From: Solanum dulcamara
Taxonomy: Eukaryota > Streptophyta > Magnoliopsida > Solanales > Solanaceae
NCBI RefSeq assembly: GCF_947179165.1
Contig: NC_077247.1
Span: forward strand, 46,730,935 to 46,794,934
Length of the DNA: 64,000 bases
Reading direction: 5' to 3'
The notes below the pieces were generated by a model that saw only the letters and a program-made list of their open reading frames with translations, had not been told where the DNA came from and ran no database searches. Positions 36,090 to 49,053 of the stretch are shown here, piece by piece. How positions within the stretch are numbered: the first letter of the stretch is position 1; every line of letters starts with the position of its first letter. The position numbers and the translations under genes were made by a program.

Positions 36090-37660
36090 TATTAACAAAA
36101 AAAGAAGAGGAGGAAATTCAGTCATTATTGTTCAGTATATATTCAATCTAGGGAGATCATTTAGATTAAAGAATGCTATGGGCACAAGCTATAATATTTT
36201 CTAATCCAAACGGTATCTAACAAGTTAAACAGAGCAATTGTCAGATGATTTGTATTAACATATCACTAATAACAGTTAAATTAGGCTACTTCATTTTCTG
36301 CATTACTGCATCAGGTTCTTTCGTCGTTCTGAATGATGAAGTGTACTTTAGAAGGGACCTCTTGTACTATGCTGTCACAAAGTTGTGAGAAAATTTAGTA
36401 TATCTAGAGGATGAAAAGAACTCAACAATATTTTCTAGCCTCTCTACCAAGTGGAAGTACAACTCCCAATAACATGCAGCATTAGACATCTATGTTAGCT
36501 GTTGTAACACACATCTTCAACAACTCCAAGTACAAACAAATTAAAGGAATTTAAGAATAAAAGAGATAAGAAAACGATTTTCAAATTAAAAATGAACAAG
36601 TTAATCTTCCAATTTCATTCCCCTAAAATGCCATGATATCACACGTCAAATTAATAGCCATTATATGTTTTTGTTAGAATATATGGTAATATATTTTGAT
36701 AGATTTGTAACAAATTGTATATATTCTAACAGTTTTCTGTAACTGTTGAAATAGGAAAGTAAAGTACTCCGAGCATAGACGGATTCATGATTTAAAGTTT
36801 ATTGATTCTTACAACAAACTCAAGTTTGAAAAATCCAATCTTGATTACAAATTAACAAGCAAGTCTAGTAACCAAATAAGTTGCAGGAATAAGTTGTTAA
36901 TTCCATAAATGTTATCTTAATCCCTGCTACTACTTACTTACAGTAATAATTTTTATGAGTATAATTTTCACTTTAATTACTACGTTGTACAACAATTATT
37001 TGGAAATGAAGCGAAGCCAGAAAGTAAAAGTACCCATCTCTTCATCATTGCAAGTTAAGGTTAGATTTATCGTCTTCTCCATCACTTTAGAAAAAGGGGG
37101 AAAACAGTGAGAGAGAAATTGTGAAACTTTCTTTTGCTAGCTCTCCTTTCAAAAAAAAAAAAAAGGCACAAAGAAAACGTATCTTCTAGCTTTGGTTTTA
37201 TGACGAGGAAAGTGAGGAAGATGAGAAAAGAAAAAGGTAAGTAGACGTAAGTTCAAAACTTGAATTTGAAATGGTGGAAGTTAAACTTGAAACTTAAGCA
37301 TATTTTGAGGAATCGAAATTAACATTTAGCCAATTCTAAGAAAAATGAGAATGTACCTGGATTAATCCAAAGCTCATATCTGTTTTCATATTTATACTTT
37401 TTGGTCTATAATTTTTTTCATGTTGAAGCTTGGGCTGGGCTTCTAAGTTATGGTATAAACAGATTAATAAATATAAAAAAAAACTTATGGTTAAGTTATT
37501 AGCTGATGGAGAGTCCATTTTCACACGAATTATGAATAAATTAATAAATGCTTATGCATAAAAATGGCTACTGCCATTGGTATATTCACATACACATTGG
37601 TGATGTCATTTTTTATACAACAAAAATAACAGCATTCTGAAGCTGAGTTTGCTGCAGATT
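36090..37660. other. Intergenic between LINE fragment and CHUP1-like gene
   Basis: No gene recognised. A 60-bp segment (36672-36731) begins TGTTAGAATATA and ends with its inverse TATATTCTAACA, forming a potential hairpin. Confidence 0.35.
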
Positions 37661-37665
37661 TTGAA

Positions 37666-40600
37666 TTAGCAAGGTGTAGATCTGCAAACATATTTGTGTT
37701 GCTGATTTTGACATTGTATATGGCACGATCTTGCTTTGTCTCTCAGCTCTTGGAATGCCCTCATTGTCTCCACGTCAAAACCACCCGCAAACTTCACAAA
37801 AAACATAAACCACAAATTTAATTATTCCTAGTACAAAAAACCATGTGAGAGAATTAATTTGCACCTTTTTTCCCTTTTAGTATTTACCTGATGTACACGA
37901 AAGGCGAACCTAACGCCTTGAATTATAAGCTCTTCTTCTTCGGGACCACCACCAACCATTTCTAACTCAGCGGATACCCTCTTCATGTACTTCATAGCTA
38001 ATTTTACTGATGCCAGCTTGATCTGCAATAATGCAAAAGAAAAAAACACAACTACCTCACGTTATCAACAGGTCCTTCTTTGTGTTATTTCTCAATCAAA
38101 GCAGCAGCATGGTACAAAATTTGAGACCACACGGGATGCAAGAAAATGGAAGATTATTAATACAAAGATTTGCCCCACATAACAGTGAAAAACAGGGACA
38201 CCAGTATTTGTGCAGGCAAGCAGAATGTCTGTGAACGTTGCCTGCTCTTAATTATATAACCTTGCAGGAAAAAGACCAACAGAGATAGTTTCATAGATGC
38301 CCATATCACTGTGCAGTAACCCCAAGTGATATGATATGCCCAATAATTGACCTAAAATCTCAGAAGGAAAATATTTTTTTCATTGGCCTCTGCCACGGGT
38401 CCCAAACTCAGCTTAGCGGATTACCCGCCACACGAAGGGGTAATGTAGTTCAATTATATTGTGGACAAATTTTATAAGCATTTTTAAATCTTGAAAAGTA
38501 TGAAAATAAAAGTAAAGAAACAAGTTTTTGCCAATTAGGAAACTTCTTCCTGCTAGAGGCATATTTTAATTTGCCTTTAAAATATGCAGATATATCTTAG
38601 TGTGACATTATAAAAAAATAATAGGGAGATTTCTATCTTAGAGTGACATTATAAAAATCATAGGGATCTATGAAAGGTCAACATTAAGAATCTGATTCTT
38701 TTTTTTCTACTTACTACCACCAAACACTGGCATAAAAAGGGATGCAGACAAGCAAATATGTTTTGGAGAACAGAGACTTGACATGTGCTCATGCAGGCAT
38801 GGGCATGTTAATAATGCAGAACTTCCCAATAAATTCTGTCATCTAGTAACACACTAATAGAAAAATACAGAGTATATTTTAACCCATGCTATTTCCTTTG
38901 TCTATCCATTATTCATCAGAAACCTCCATGGGTACAGACCAGTAAGACCAAGAACCATCTCAATTATATTGCTTTTCCTCTAGTCATAAAGGAATAGAGA
39001 GAGATCTGATACAGTAAATTGGTTTTGAGAAGGAAGTATGAAATCATACCATGAGAAATGAAAATCACATATCGTGTTTACTGGCTTTGCAAAGCAGAGG
39101 AAAGTACGAAGAAATTTCGACAGAACTAGCTTCAGTGCTCTATGCATCATTTCCTAGAGCGTTTTGGGAACTGTCCTAGTATTTCCTTTTAATAGTCAGT
39201 AAAAAATGGACACGCATCAAAAGGGGTGCCACCAGAAAAATTGGCACACATTGCGGTCACTGGTGAAACTTGAAGACATTTCTATGTGAAACATAAATAG
39301 GAAAAGTATATCATCAAACAGCTACTATAGTAGAGATCATGAAGGAGACAAGAGAATTATAAATTACCTGAGTAACAAAACCAGTATCCAGCATCCACTC
39401 AATTGGAATTTGAAAGACCTTATATCTCTTTGTAGCTGATTCTCTCATTCTTGACAAATTGTAAATTCCATGCTCTAATCTGTTTTATTGATAACAAGAG
39501 ACATTAGAATGGTGATCAATCACTACTGTCTACCATATTTCCTTTACAAATGCAAGTTCTCATTAATTAATTTAGAACTTAAATAGTAATAATAGAGCAA
39601 ATTCGTACTTTTCAAATAAGGCCTGCATCTTCTTAAGAGCTGTGCCACAGGGTTGTCTGGGATTATCACGAAAGGACGATGCCTCAGATTCAAGTTTCTT
39701 TAGATCACAATATCCAAATGCAGCTTCTCTCAGTGCATCAGCCTTCTGTTCAGGCCATTCAAAGTGTTTCAGAACAGCCCTTTCATCAACCTGAAAAAAC
39801 TTCAAGTCATCAGATTGATTGACCAAATATATACAATTTCGCATGTTAGATAATGAAACAAACATTAAATGATATGTAAAGAAAAAGTTTACCAGGTAAG
39901 AGAGCTCGTCATCAAGCCATTTTACAAAAGGCACAACATCCTCAATGTCTGTGAATGCAGCATGTTCTACTTCTTTGATCAAAAACCTAATAAAATCTCC
40001 TTGTGTCTCAACATCAGTTTTAATCTGCAATAAGGAAGCAAAAGTGGAATAATCAGAAATTAAATAAAACAACTAACATTGAATGAGACTTTACAGTTCT
40101 ACCTTCTTTAGGCAAACCTCATTAAAATGCCAATTCTGTTTTCTCAGTTCCAAAATTTTAGTCCAATTAAGAATAAATTTTGATTGAGATCTTCAATTAT
40201 TTTGTGTTTATTGTTAACCGATTAAAGATTTGTAGCACTTTGTATGCAATTATCAAAATTCAACTTTTTGTTCAAATACTAATATCAGATCTGAAACAAA
40301 ATTTCACTTAAACGCATGAAATCCATAAAGATTGTGATAGCGATTAGTCAATTTATGCAGCATCGAATTGACTAAATTGCCCAGAGTGAGCTGATGGAAT
40401 TACACCTTTCCTGATTCATAATTGCACTTTACCCCCTTACCTATATTGATTCGAATCTAGAAACTGTCTTATCTTGTAGGATACTTTAGCAAAATTCCAA
40501 GAAAAGTGCAATTAGGGTACCAAAAATAGACATTACAGAACTAGTCATTTTCGCAGACAGGAATGCATAAGGTAAATGGTAAAACAGTGATTTAACAAAA

Positions 40601-41856
40601 TAGCAATGGTAGAAAAGACTTACCGCTAGTAAATGCGCCGACCGGTTCTCAATTTCTCCGATCATATCCTTCGCCGACGCTGGGGCATCGGCGGCGGAAC
40701 CAACTCCGGCACCGGAATCCCTCCGGCAGTCTCTCCGCATTAGAGAGTGATAAAACTCCACTACTTCAGGTATCCGCCTAACATTTGCTTGTAAAGGCTT
40801 TAAACCTTTCGGAGGTGGTGGTGGTGGTGGCGGTGGTGGGCCTGTTTTGGACGCTGCTGTAGGTAGTGGTGGTGGTGGCGGCGGCGGCGGTGGAGGAGGA
40901 TTTGCTGCCATGTTGGGCGCCGGTGCTGGTAGCGGAGGTGGAGGCGGAATGTTAGAAATTTCAGCTAATGCACGTTCAGCTGAATCTGATAATGAACTAT
41001 ACGAAGGAGAAGATGAAGAAGATGATAAAGACGAAGATGATGAGGATGATGGCAATAGTGCCGATGATGGCCGCGGTGGTGGTTTTGGAACTCGAGGAAT
41101 TCGTGATCTTAAACTCATAATCCCAACCGATATCTCAGCTAGCTCATCTGAATTAGACCTAGAATGTCTAGGCCTTTCACACATTTCCAATGCACTAACA
41201 ATTTCCTCTTTCACCTCACACTCTGGTTTTGAAGTTAGAGTAATGCTAGGTTGAGTCACGCATTTCCTCAAATACTTGGCGAGGTTAGATTTGTTGTGAG
41301 CACCATTTGTTACATCTACAAATCTATGAGGTGATAACTCTTCATTAGCTTTCTTCAGCTCAGAAATTTCAGCTTCCATAGCTTTTATCCTCTCATCAAA
41401 CCTCCCATTTTGCTTCGATAGCTCAATGTGTAACATCTCTACTTCTTCTCTAAGCCTCTCGTTTTCCACCTCCAAGCATTCAATCATCCGACCTTTCCGT
41501 TCGATTTCCGCATCTTTTAGACTGATCTCACTCTCCAACAATGGAAGTATAGCAACTGATTCTTTAAGCAGTTTCTTCTCAAGGAGTTCTGTTTTCAAAC
41601 GTGACTCTCTTTCACGCAACTCTTCGACTATGCGTAGAAGCTCCGCAACATCCGGTGGACGAGGCTGAACTTGAGCAGAGGAACGGGGGAAGTAAACACC
41701 AAAAGAGCGAGAAAACACAGCACCTTTGGATGTTTGCTGTTTTGGGCAGCTGGGTGAAGGAGAAGGAGGCTTAGGAGATAAATCCTGCTTCGATGGCTTT
41801 GGATTAGCAGGTGATTTCTGTAAACCCATAGCCACTTTTACTTTGCCTGCAACCAT
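37666..41856 (-). CDS. CHUP1-like coiled-coil, proline-rich protein, 6 exons
   Basis: The CHUP1/IPGA1 family includes the actin-binding chloroplast-positioning protein CHUP1 and smaller relatives acting on the cytoskeleton. Minus-strand exons: 41856-40624, 40024-39893, 39790-39609, 39479-39368, 38022-37888, 37791-37666. All are GT-AG with consistent phases, giving 639 aa. The start MVAGKVKVAMG is the only ATG; the in-frame codon further upstream is GTG. The protein has a Pro/Ser-rich N-terminus, a coiled coil (about 70-175), and Ser-rich then polyproline tracts (about 255-355). The conserved C-terminal region follows: RRIPEVVEFYHSLMRRD, DMIGEIENRSAHLLAIKTDV, DERAVLKHFEWPEQKADALR, IPIEWMLDTGFVTQIKLAS, LIIQGVRFAFRVHQFAGGFD. 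It lacks the long N-terminal outer-envelope region of CHUP1 itself. The length resembles the shorter relative At4g18570. It appears intact. Confidence 0.93.
38598..38675. repeat. ~41-bp tandem duplication in intron 4 of the CHUP1-like gene
   Basis: TTAG.GTGACATTATAAAAA followed by ATAGGGA occurs twice in a row, intronic. Confidence 0.7.
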
Positions 41857-42163
41857 TGTTACATCTAGCACAAAGCTTTGAACTCTCTCTCAAGAATGCT
41901 ATCTATCCCTTCAAATCTACAAAGAGAAGAGGAATAGGCGAAAATGAGGTCCCTGTCTATCTGCCTGGAAGAAAAGGGTAAAGGAGGGGGTAGAGGGGTA
42001 GAGTGAAGATATAATACTGTAAAACGCTGTGTGTGTGTGTTTTTTGTATAGAGGAGAGGGAGGGTATTTCTTTCTTTGTTGAAACTTTGAAATGTGTAAA
42101 TGATGCAGCAATATCGATGAACGGTCTTCTTTTCTTGGATCCGCTTTTATTTTTTTCCTTTTT

Positions 42164-42171
42164 TATTTATA
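42164..42171 (-). promoter_or_regulatory. Putative TATA box of the CHUP1-like gene
   Basis: On the minus strand TATAAATA lies 308 bp upstream of the ATG, giving an inferred leader of about 280 nt with CT-rich and CA-repeat stretches (ACACACACACAC near 42029-42040). Confidence 0.5.
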
Positions 42172-42174
42172 GAG

Positions 42175-43140
42175 AAAAACAATAAATAAGACAAGCATTT
42201 TTATCAAAGTTGAAATCATCCACGCGCCCAATTGAATACTTGTACTATTTCATCTTAACCCTAACGAAGGTAAGAGATTAATTGCTCCAACGGTGATAAA
42301 AATGCATATCAAATTCAGTAAGAGTCATATGAATTTTTACTTCATTTTAAAGATATATTTTTTATTATTTAATTTATCTTTAAAAATTAGTTAAACTGAT
42401 TCTAGAAAAGCATAACCTGACAAATTAAAAAAATGGAGGAAGTAACTCCTAAAAATTACATTAAATTAAATTATCCTTAATTAAAATTTGCATATCAGTA
42501 TAACTACGTATTAATAGAGCTCAATAAACGGACTAATTAATAGAGCTCCAACTAGTCATAGCATTTACTGAAGCAACAGATTAATTATAGGATGGTAACC
42601 TTTAAAATTCTCTCCTCAAAATGGTCACCTAACATAGTTCAATATTCAAAATAAAATTTTAAAACATCAAATGGAGGTAAAAAAAAATTAATATTTACCA
42701 CCATAATTGATCCTATAAAAGAATGTTTGATTTCTACAATGTTGATAAACATAGCTAAAAAGAAAATCATCAAATTTATTTACTTCAAATTTTATTTCAG
42801 AACTAAACATATATATATAAATTTCAATATGTTTGCTTATTAAATACTATGGACTGGAAAAATATTTACATACATCACAATGGCCATTAGATCAAAAGTT
42901 GGCTATTTCAACACTTGCTGTAGCTCATCAAATATGTGATATGTAAGACACCTTTTATTTATTTAATTTTCGTAAGCTATTCTTTTTTATTTATTTTACA
43001 TAGAGTTGTGTATGAGAAAGTGTTGATGAAAACTTGAACCGGGGAGTGATCAAGATGGTGGCAATAAACTTCTCGATTTGTACCAAAACAAATACTAACA
43101 CATTTGAAAATTTCAAATTATGGTGAAGGTACTTCTGAAA
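42175..43140. other. Upstream region of the CHUP1-like gene, AT-rich
   Basis: A MITE-type right terminus (AAATTAAAAAAATGGAGGAA, about 42422-42441) is present without a clear left partner. Traces of the mariner relic may begin near 42880. No other gene seen. Confidence 0.35.
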
Positions 43141-43149
43141 TTATATGTT

Positions 43150-44060
43150 GTAGAAAGTTTAAAAAATTGTGATAGTAAGAAGGTGGCGATTAAGTTAGAT
43201 CAAATACGTGATATCTCTTTATAGAATATATTAGAATTTTTTTTAATATCTGACTTGTGCAACAAATGTGAATTTTGATTAGGTGTTTTTAATCCTAAAA
43301 TATAAAGAGGCGTTCAAATACTATAAAATTTTGTCTAAAAGAAGAAAATACAAGAGCTTGATAGTGATTTTGCTTGATGATGGTAGCATGTCACACAATT
43401 CAAATTTTATGGACATGTTTAACATAACATGCATTGTATATCTTGATGAGAAGTGGTTCATGAAATATTACATATTTAAAAGAGCAAAACAATTATCAGT
43501 AAAAGTTATATTTTTAACTGCAATTGCTCGTTCAAAATTTAAATCACATGAATACGAAATCTGCTTAGAAAAAAATTGATGTATTCTCTTTCGTAACACA
43601 AGAAATAACTACATGAGCCAATGTCAATAGAGTTGTCGAAACTCTAGAGAGAAAACCAATAACTTTAGTAACAAAGTAGATAGTAATGTCGTATTTAATT
43701 GAGAAAGTAAAATTAGCTATCAAAACAAAGCGGTTGAGAAAAGACTAAATAATTATTTAATAAAAGAAAATGTAAAGCAAACGTTCAATATGATGATGAA
43801 GAATTTTTTATCGTAGCGACATATATAATATGAGTTTGTTTCATCCGCTTAACGAGTTCAACCATCAAAGTTTCCAAATTTGAACATTTTAAATTTTAAA
43901 TTTTTCAGAGCAATTCAATTTTCATACGATAAGAAATCACATATAATCATCTATAAGCTTGTTACTATTGTTACGAAATAACACAAAGATTTTTCAAGCA
44001 ACGCAATGATAGAAATTATGCTAGCAAAAAAATTTCATATTCACATCTTAATAAATTAAA
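43150..44060 (+). pseudogene. Mariner-like (Tc1/mariner, plant MLE) transposase relic
   Basis: An open stretch 43283-43579 contains YLDEKWF and, 23 residues on, KVIFLTAIARSKF, the DEKWF...KVMFL.AVARP block around the first catalytic Asp of plant mariner transposases. After a frameshift near 43578, translation gives VFSFVTQEITT, stop, ANVNRVVETLERKPITLVTK and MSYLIEKVKLAIKTK, matching the next conserved region. Further on come FPNLNILNFKFFRAIQFSYD (about 43868-43930) and MIEIMLAKKFHIH, the usual PDLN...FF.AIQ and C-terminal motifs. Upstream, KKVAIKLDQIRDISL (about 43170-43218) fits the linker after the DNA-binding region. Several stops and frameshifts make it dead, and the second catalytic region appears deleted. 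Terminal inverted repeats were not identified. Assigned from remembered motifs. Confidence 0.8.
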
Positions 44061-45891
44061 GCAGTGTTGCATACAAAATATTAAGAATTATTTGGTGTGA
44101 AGGATAACACCAAATAATTTTGAAATTAAATTATAATGACACTTAAATTGATATTTAATTAACAAGTACGATTAAAAATATAATCATGAATAGACAAAGT
44201 CAAATCCTCATATCAATCCTAATATAAATTGGTGTAACCAACAGGCCTAAAATAAATAAGATAAGTATCACTCATTAAAAATGAACTTAAGAAAAGGGAA
44301 AGAAGGTATAATGTATTGAACAAAAATATCAAATAAAAACTTGGTAAATTTACTAAAATATAATGGAAATTTATGTGAAGAAATTAGCTAATTGAATTGA
44401 TCCGCTAGATTTTAAAAAATTTAGCATCACGCGCTGAGTGAGAATGGGATATGTTATTTTATCTATTCTGTCGAATGTTTTATTTTTGCAAAAGAAATAA
44501 AATATTCGAGAGTGACTCGGACTCAGAGTAGGAAATGAAAAAATTGTTTCAAACGGTCAGTTTATCAGTACGTGAGAAATAAAATTCTTTTATCGCGATA
44601 TTTTGGAAGATATCGCGTGATGTTTTTTTTAAAGAGAGGGGTAGTTGGTTTGAATTTTGAGGTTGGTCTCACTCACTTTTCATTAAGATATCTCTTTATT
44701 ATTTTGACCGTTTCCTTAACAATGTACTTTTTTTATTCTTTGACTCAATTTGGATAAAAAAAAATTGTGTGTGTTTTCACTTATGTTTGGAGTCCATAAA
44801 GCTTTGATTAAATTGGATTCGAACTTGAAACTTTTTAATTAAGAGTAAAGGCCTAGGGTATACATTCAGATCTGGAGGCATACCTAATTAACGATAAGAG
44901 CAGAGATCTCCTCTCTCCTTCGGACCCTCTACCTCTAACGCACACAAAACCAATCTCATAACTTTTTTTGGAAAGAGAAAACGAGCGAAACGAAGTGGAG
45001 CGAGGGGGAGGGAGGATCTACTTGGAACATCGTTCTAAGTTGTCCAATAGGTATAACCCTTGTCTTTGTTCTTTTTTAAATGCTTGAGGGACTTCTTTCA
45101 ATGTCAATGCTTCGGGTACTACTAGGCACAACACTACATCACTACATCACACCCTATCTTGATAACTTGGATAATCATCTTGGGCATTTGATTAAGTTTT
45201 ATTGTGAATTTTAAATATATATATATTAATAAATAGTATTTAAAAATAAAATTATTTTTGATTTTTTTGCATAATTTAAAGTGGAAAAAAAGTGGAAAAA
45301 AATTTGATTGGTTTTCTAATTTCGAAATTTTATAGCCAAACATATTTTTTGAAGTTTAACTTCAAAAAAAAAAAGATTCATGGCGAAACAACTCCTTAAT
45401 TCATTTTTACTTATACACTGCTTCTTCAGATTATGCGAAGATCTTGCATCAACATTATTTTAAAATGTCAATTTATATTTTTTTGCTTATAAATTTTTTC
45501 AGCCTATAAACTCCTTAAAATCAGTCAAATCAAACAGACACTAACTCTCTTTCTATTCATTAGTGAGAGACTAAAGAGAAAATATTTATCAAGATACTTT
45601 GAAGTTTTTTATATTGCTGTTGTCTCAATCTACATGGCGCTCTTTCTTTATTAATTAGTCAATCTAAGAAGAATTACACATTTTTATTAGTATTAGTTTA
45701 ACTTTAAAATGCATATTTTACTCTTAATAAGATAATTTATTCATACAAATACCTATGGCTTATTTTAATTTGCAATCTTTAAAAGTCTTTTTTCTTCCTT
45801 AAACTCCATATCTAATCAAATTAAACACCATCACATAAATTGAGATGAAGAAAACTGTAATTTGAATGAGTCAATTACGTGTATTTAAACT
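44060..45891. other. Intergenic
   Basis: AT-rich. At 44786-44852 a short stretch (GATTAAATTGGATTCGAACT...TTAATTAAGAGT) resembles a deleted version of the SINE at 63080-63262. No gene supported; the frame at 44572-44757 is unrecognised. Confidence 0.35.
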
Positions 45892-45896
45892 ATATT

Positions 45897-46138
45897 TATT
45901 TTAATAATGGATGAGTGGATGTTCCACTAAGGCATGTTTTAAAAATGGATGAGTGGATGTTCCACTAAGGCAAGTTGTCCGCCATCCATTCATTTTCTTC
46001 TTATAAATTGTTATTTTGTGGCAATGAAAATGTAAGATACGAACATTGTAATCTGCACTCTCTCTCCCTTTTTCAATCTGCTCCTTTCTATTTTCTCTTA
46101 CTCTTTTTTTTTTATTTTGCTAAGTTTATTTTATAACA
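45897..46138 (+). repeat. 5' LTR of the copia element, with a 38-bp duplication at its start
   Basis: 45897-45934 and 45935-45972 are near-identical copies of the first 38 bp of the LTR (TGTTTTAAAAATGGATGAG..CCACTAAGGCA). In the outer copy the terminal TG has become TA. The TSD abuts the outer copy, so the duplication is inside the element. The LTR ends TTTTATAACA. The 3' LTR has one copy only. Confidence 0.9.
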
Positions 46139-46366
46139 CGTTATCATCACAAAGCTCTAATTTTTTTTTCCAGAAAATTAACTTTTATAGCAAATATATC
46201 TACTGAAGAAATTTAATTTTAGTTGTCTTTGTTATTTTTTAAATTAATTTTCATCATGTCAAACTTGTCAAAATTGGAGTTTGTGGCACTTGATATTTCT
46301 TACAAAAATTATTTATCATGGTTACTTAATGCTGAAATTCACCTTACCGCTAAGGGTCTTGGTGAT

Positions 46367-49053
46367 GCTATTGTCACGCCCCGGGAGGGTACCATAGACG
46401 TGGTCGGCACTCGAAAACCATTTTTGGCCTTCAAGCGAACCACTTGGTCCAATCACACTTTCATTCAGTTACACTCTATTAGCGGAAGACTCAAATCATA
46501 AGAATACTATTCATAATAAAGCCAAAGGCCAACCACATCTCCATTCAACAACTAGAAAAAATAAAACTAGTCACAACGAAACAATTCAACATCATACACA
46601 CTCTAGTCTATGAAGCCTCTATCAACAATATAAGATGTGGCAATGACAAATTCATGGCTACCACAAATCAAAATAAAGGAAAACTAACTCAAAGCCGAAA
46701 AGATAACTGCGGTATCCTCTGAAAACAAGGAGGACTCACCAACTAGCTGAAAGTGAATAGATCTTCAACGATGCGCCTGTTGATGATCTCTAGTACCTGT
46801 CTCTGCTTCATGAAATGATGCAGGCCAAATGGCGTCAGTACGTGGAATGTACGAGTATGTAAAATAGCCGAATAAAACATACATCAAGGTGGAATCAAAT
46901 CAACTTAGAATCTCAACTCAGAAGAAGGTACAACTCAATCAAGATGTTCTGAGTCTAAACAAAATATAATTTAGACAGGACCAATCACATACAATCCAAC
47001 CCAATCCATCACAATCCGACTCAGAGTACTATCAAGACCTATATGAGAGTTTCTCTTATCCGACAACCATCACTTATGAGCCAGTGATAGTACAACAAGC
47101 CGACGTTGTTGCCACGTCCGTTCATACCTTGCCAGGGTAAGAACGAATCAACAAATCATGGATTCATACCCAATCAAGTCCTATTATATCAGGACAGTAA
47201 TTTGGAAAATATCTGACTTTAACGGTCTAATCCCTTTCTACGTTTGGCGACAAAGTTATTGAATTCGAGTTATTACTTACTCTTACCCAATTCAGTGCTC
47301 GATACTTCTCCCAAGACTCAATGCTCATAAAATTCTATTCAATCAATTCAATCTAATCATATCGACCAGTCTCGTTTGGACTTTTGTCAATTCATCAATT
47401 CTATCCCAAATCAAGCCTCTTGACCAATCATATTATCCAATCAACCCCAATCTTATATATTTTTTTTAAAGGCATGTAAAAGACAATGGCCTAGTCTATA
47501 TCTTTTTTTTTATTTTTTATTTTTAGGAAATCTCAAGAATATTGTTTACTTTACTTTCTATCATCACCTTTGACTAGAAAGAATGTCTTTCCATAGAGGT
47601 CTTTTGCCAAACATTATTATTTAATAACTATCCAAGTTGTCTCAAACCAAATCAAACACTTCACGTGAAATTAGGAAATGAATGATAAAGTTTAGCTTTT
47701 TCTATATTATTAGAATATATCAAAGTGGAAGTATTATATGAATATACTAATAGGAATATAACTTTTTCTTAAATATAATTTAATTTCATGATGCTAATGG
47801 AATTCCATTGAGGCATCAACTCACAGAAATTGGATTCATGCTAACTAAAAGGTTAATCAAATATTGTCCCCATCTTATTTCTAGAAATTTGGATCTGTGA
47901 AGGTGTTAAACTAATGAAAACATCCTAACTAACATTTTAGTATTCTTTCTATGTTCCATCATTTGGTAATTGAATTAAACTATAACGTACCAACGGATTC
48001 CAAGTTACTGCAAGTTAATTATCTATTGCTAATATAACAAAAATATGTTTAACAACTCATATCAATCAACTCTTAGACATAACAAAATATGTATAACAAC
48101 TCATATCAATCAAATCTTAGACATAACAAAATATGTATAACAACTCATATCAATCAACTCTTAGACATAACAAAATATGTATAACAACTCATATCAATCA
48201 ACTCTTAGACATAACAAAATATGTATAACAACTCATATCAATCAACTCATATCAAACATGAAACATTTATCAATTTCTCAACTTATCAATATCAACATAA
48301 CAAAATCAAGTTAATAGATGTATGAACTCATTAGGACATAAATCTATCAAGAAAATTCAATTCCTATGAAAATTCAATCTCAAAGAAGATGTAGGGCACA
48401 TGGTGATTTAATCCATGTTTTTAGTAGCCTTACATACCTTAGTGTACATTTTGAAGAAACCTTGATGTTAGGTCTTCAAAGGAAAACTTGAATCCTTGAA
48501 TTTGAGAGGATTTTATTGGAGATAATTTGAGAGAGAAAGGGATGAAGATTAGGGTTGTTTGGAGAGGCAAGAGACTGAAATTATGATCCAAAACGCGTCC
48601 AGTTATGTATATAGATATTAGGTAATTTTACCAAAATATCCCAACAAATTCTGGAAAATCGGCCAAAATTCACTGCAGGTCCTCTCTGTTCGATCAAGCA
48701 TAACTTTTGACTCCGAACTCGTAAAAATACAATCTTGGTGGAGTTGGAAAAAAGACTCAAAGACCTTTAATTTGATGGTTATGGGACACCCAATTCGTTA
48801 TATTTTAGGAGATATGGTCATTTGAATTTGACCCTTATACTAACTCATTCGGAAACTTAGCCCAAAGGAATTCTTTGGACTTGGCTTGATTTTTGGGATC
48901 CCTTATGACTCTAAATCACATATAATATACTTTAAATACTTATGAATCAATCATAGATCATATATACAATTTCAAGCCTTCGAGTTCGATCTTATACGTA
49001 CATGAAGAATGGTCCAAATCTTAGTAAGAAAAAAGTTAGGGTGTTACAGCTAT
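46367..49053 (-). mobile_element. Inverted solo LTR, family A, nested in copia gag (LTR 46372-49048, 2677 bp)
   Basis: Plus-strand ends are TGTCACGCCCCGGGAGGGTA and TTAGGGTGTTACA. Read on the minus strand it starts TGTAACACCCTAAC and ends GGGGCGTGACA, matching the LTR at 23806-26139. It is bounded by a perfect 5-bp duplication GCTAT (46367-46371 and 49049-49053). Deleting the LTR plus one GCTAT restores the gag reading. It is 343 bp longer than its sister, mainly in the middle, where it has a 44-bp minisatellite. Confidence 0.92.
48051..48250. repeat. 44-bp minisatellite, 4.5 copies, inside the nested LTR
   Basis: A unit starting AACAACTCATATCAATCAAC begins at 48051, 48095, 48139, 48183 and (partial) 48227, nearly identical between copies. 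Confidence 0.95.

Noticed and set aside
40847..41254. Plus-strand Gly-rich/acidic ORF of 135 codons
   Set aside because: Antisense shadow of the polyproline and serine tracts of the CHUP1-like exon 1.
45935..45972. 45935 as the true left border of the copia element
   Set aside because: It starts with a proper TG but its flank does not match the 3' flank; the outer copy at 45897 is adjacent to ATATT, which matches the duplication after 54117.
48051..48250. Regularly spaced repeats resembling a CRISPR-like array
   Set aside because: Units are contiguous with no variable spacers, lie inside a solo LTR in a plant genome, and are a plain 44-bp minisatellite.
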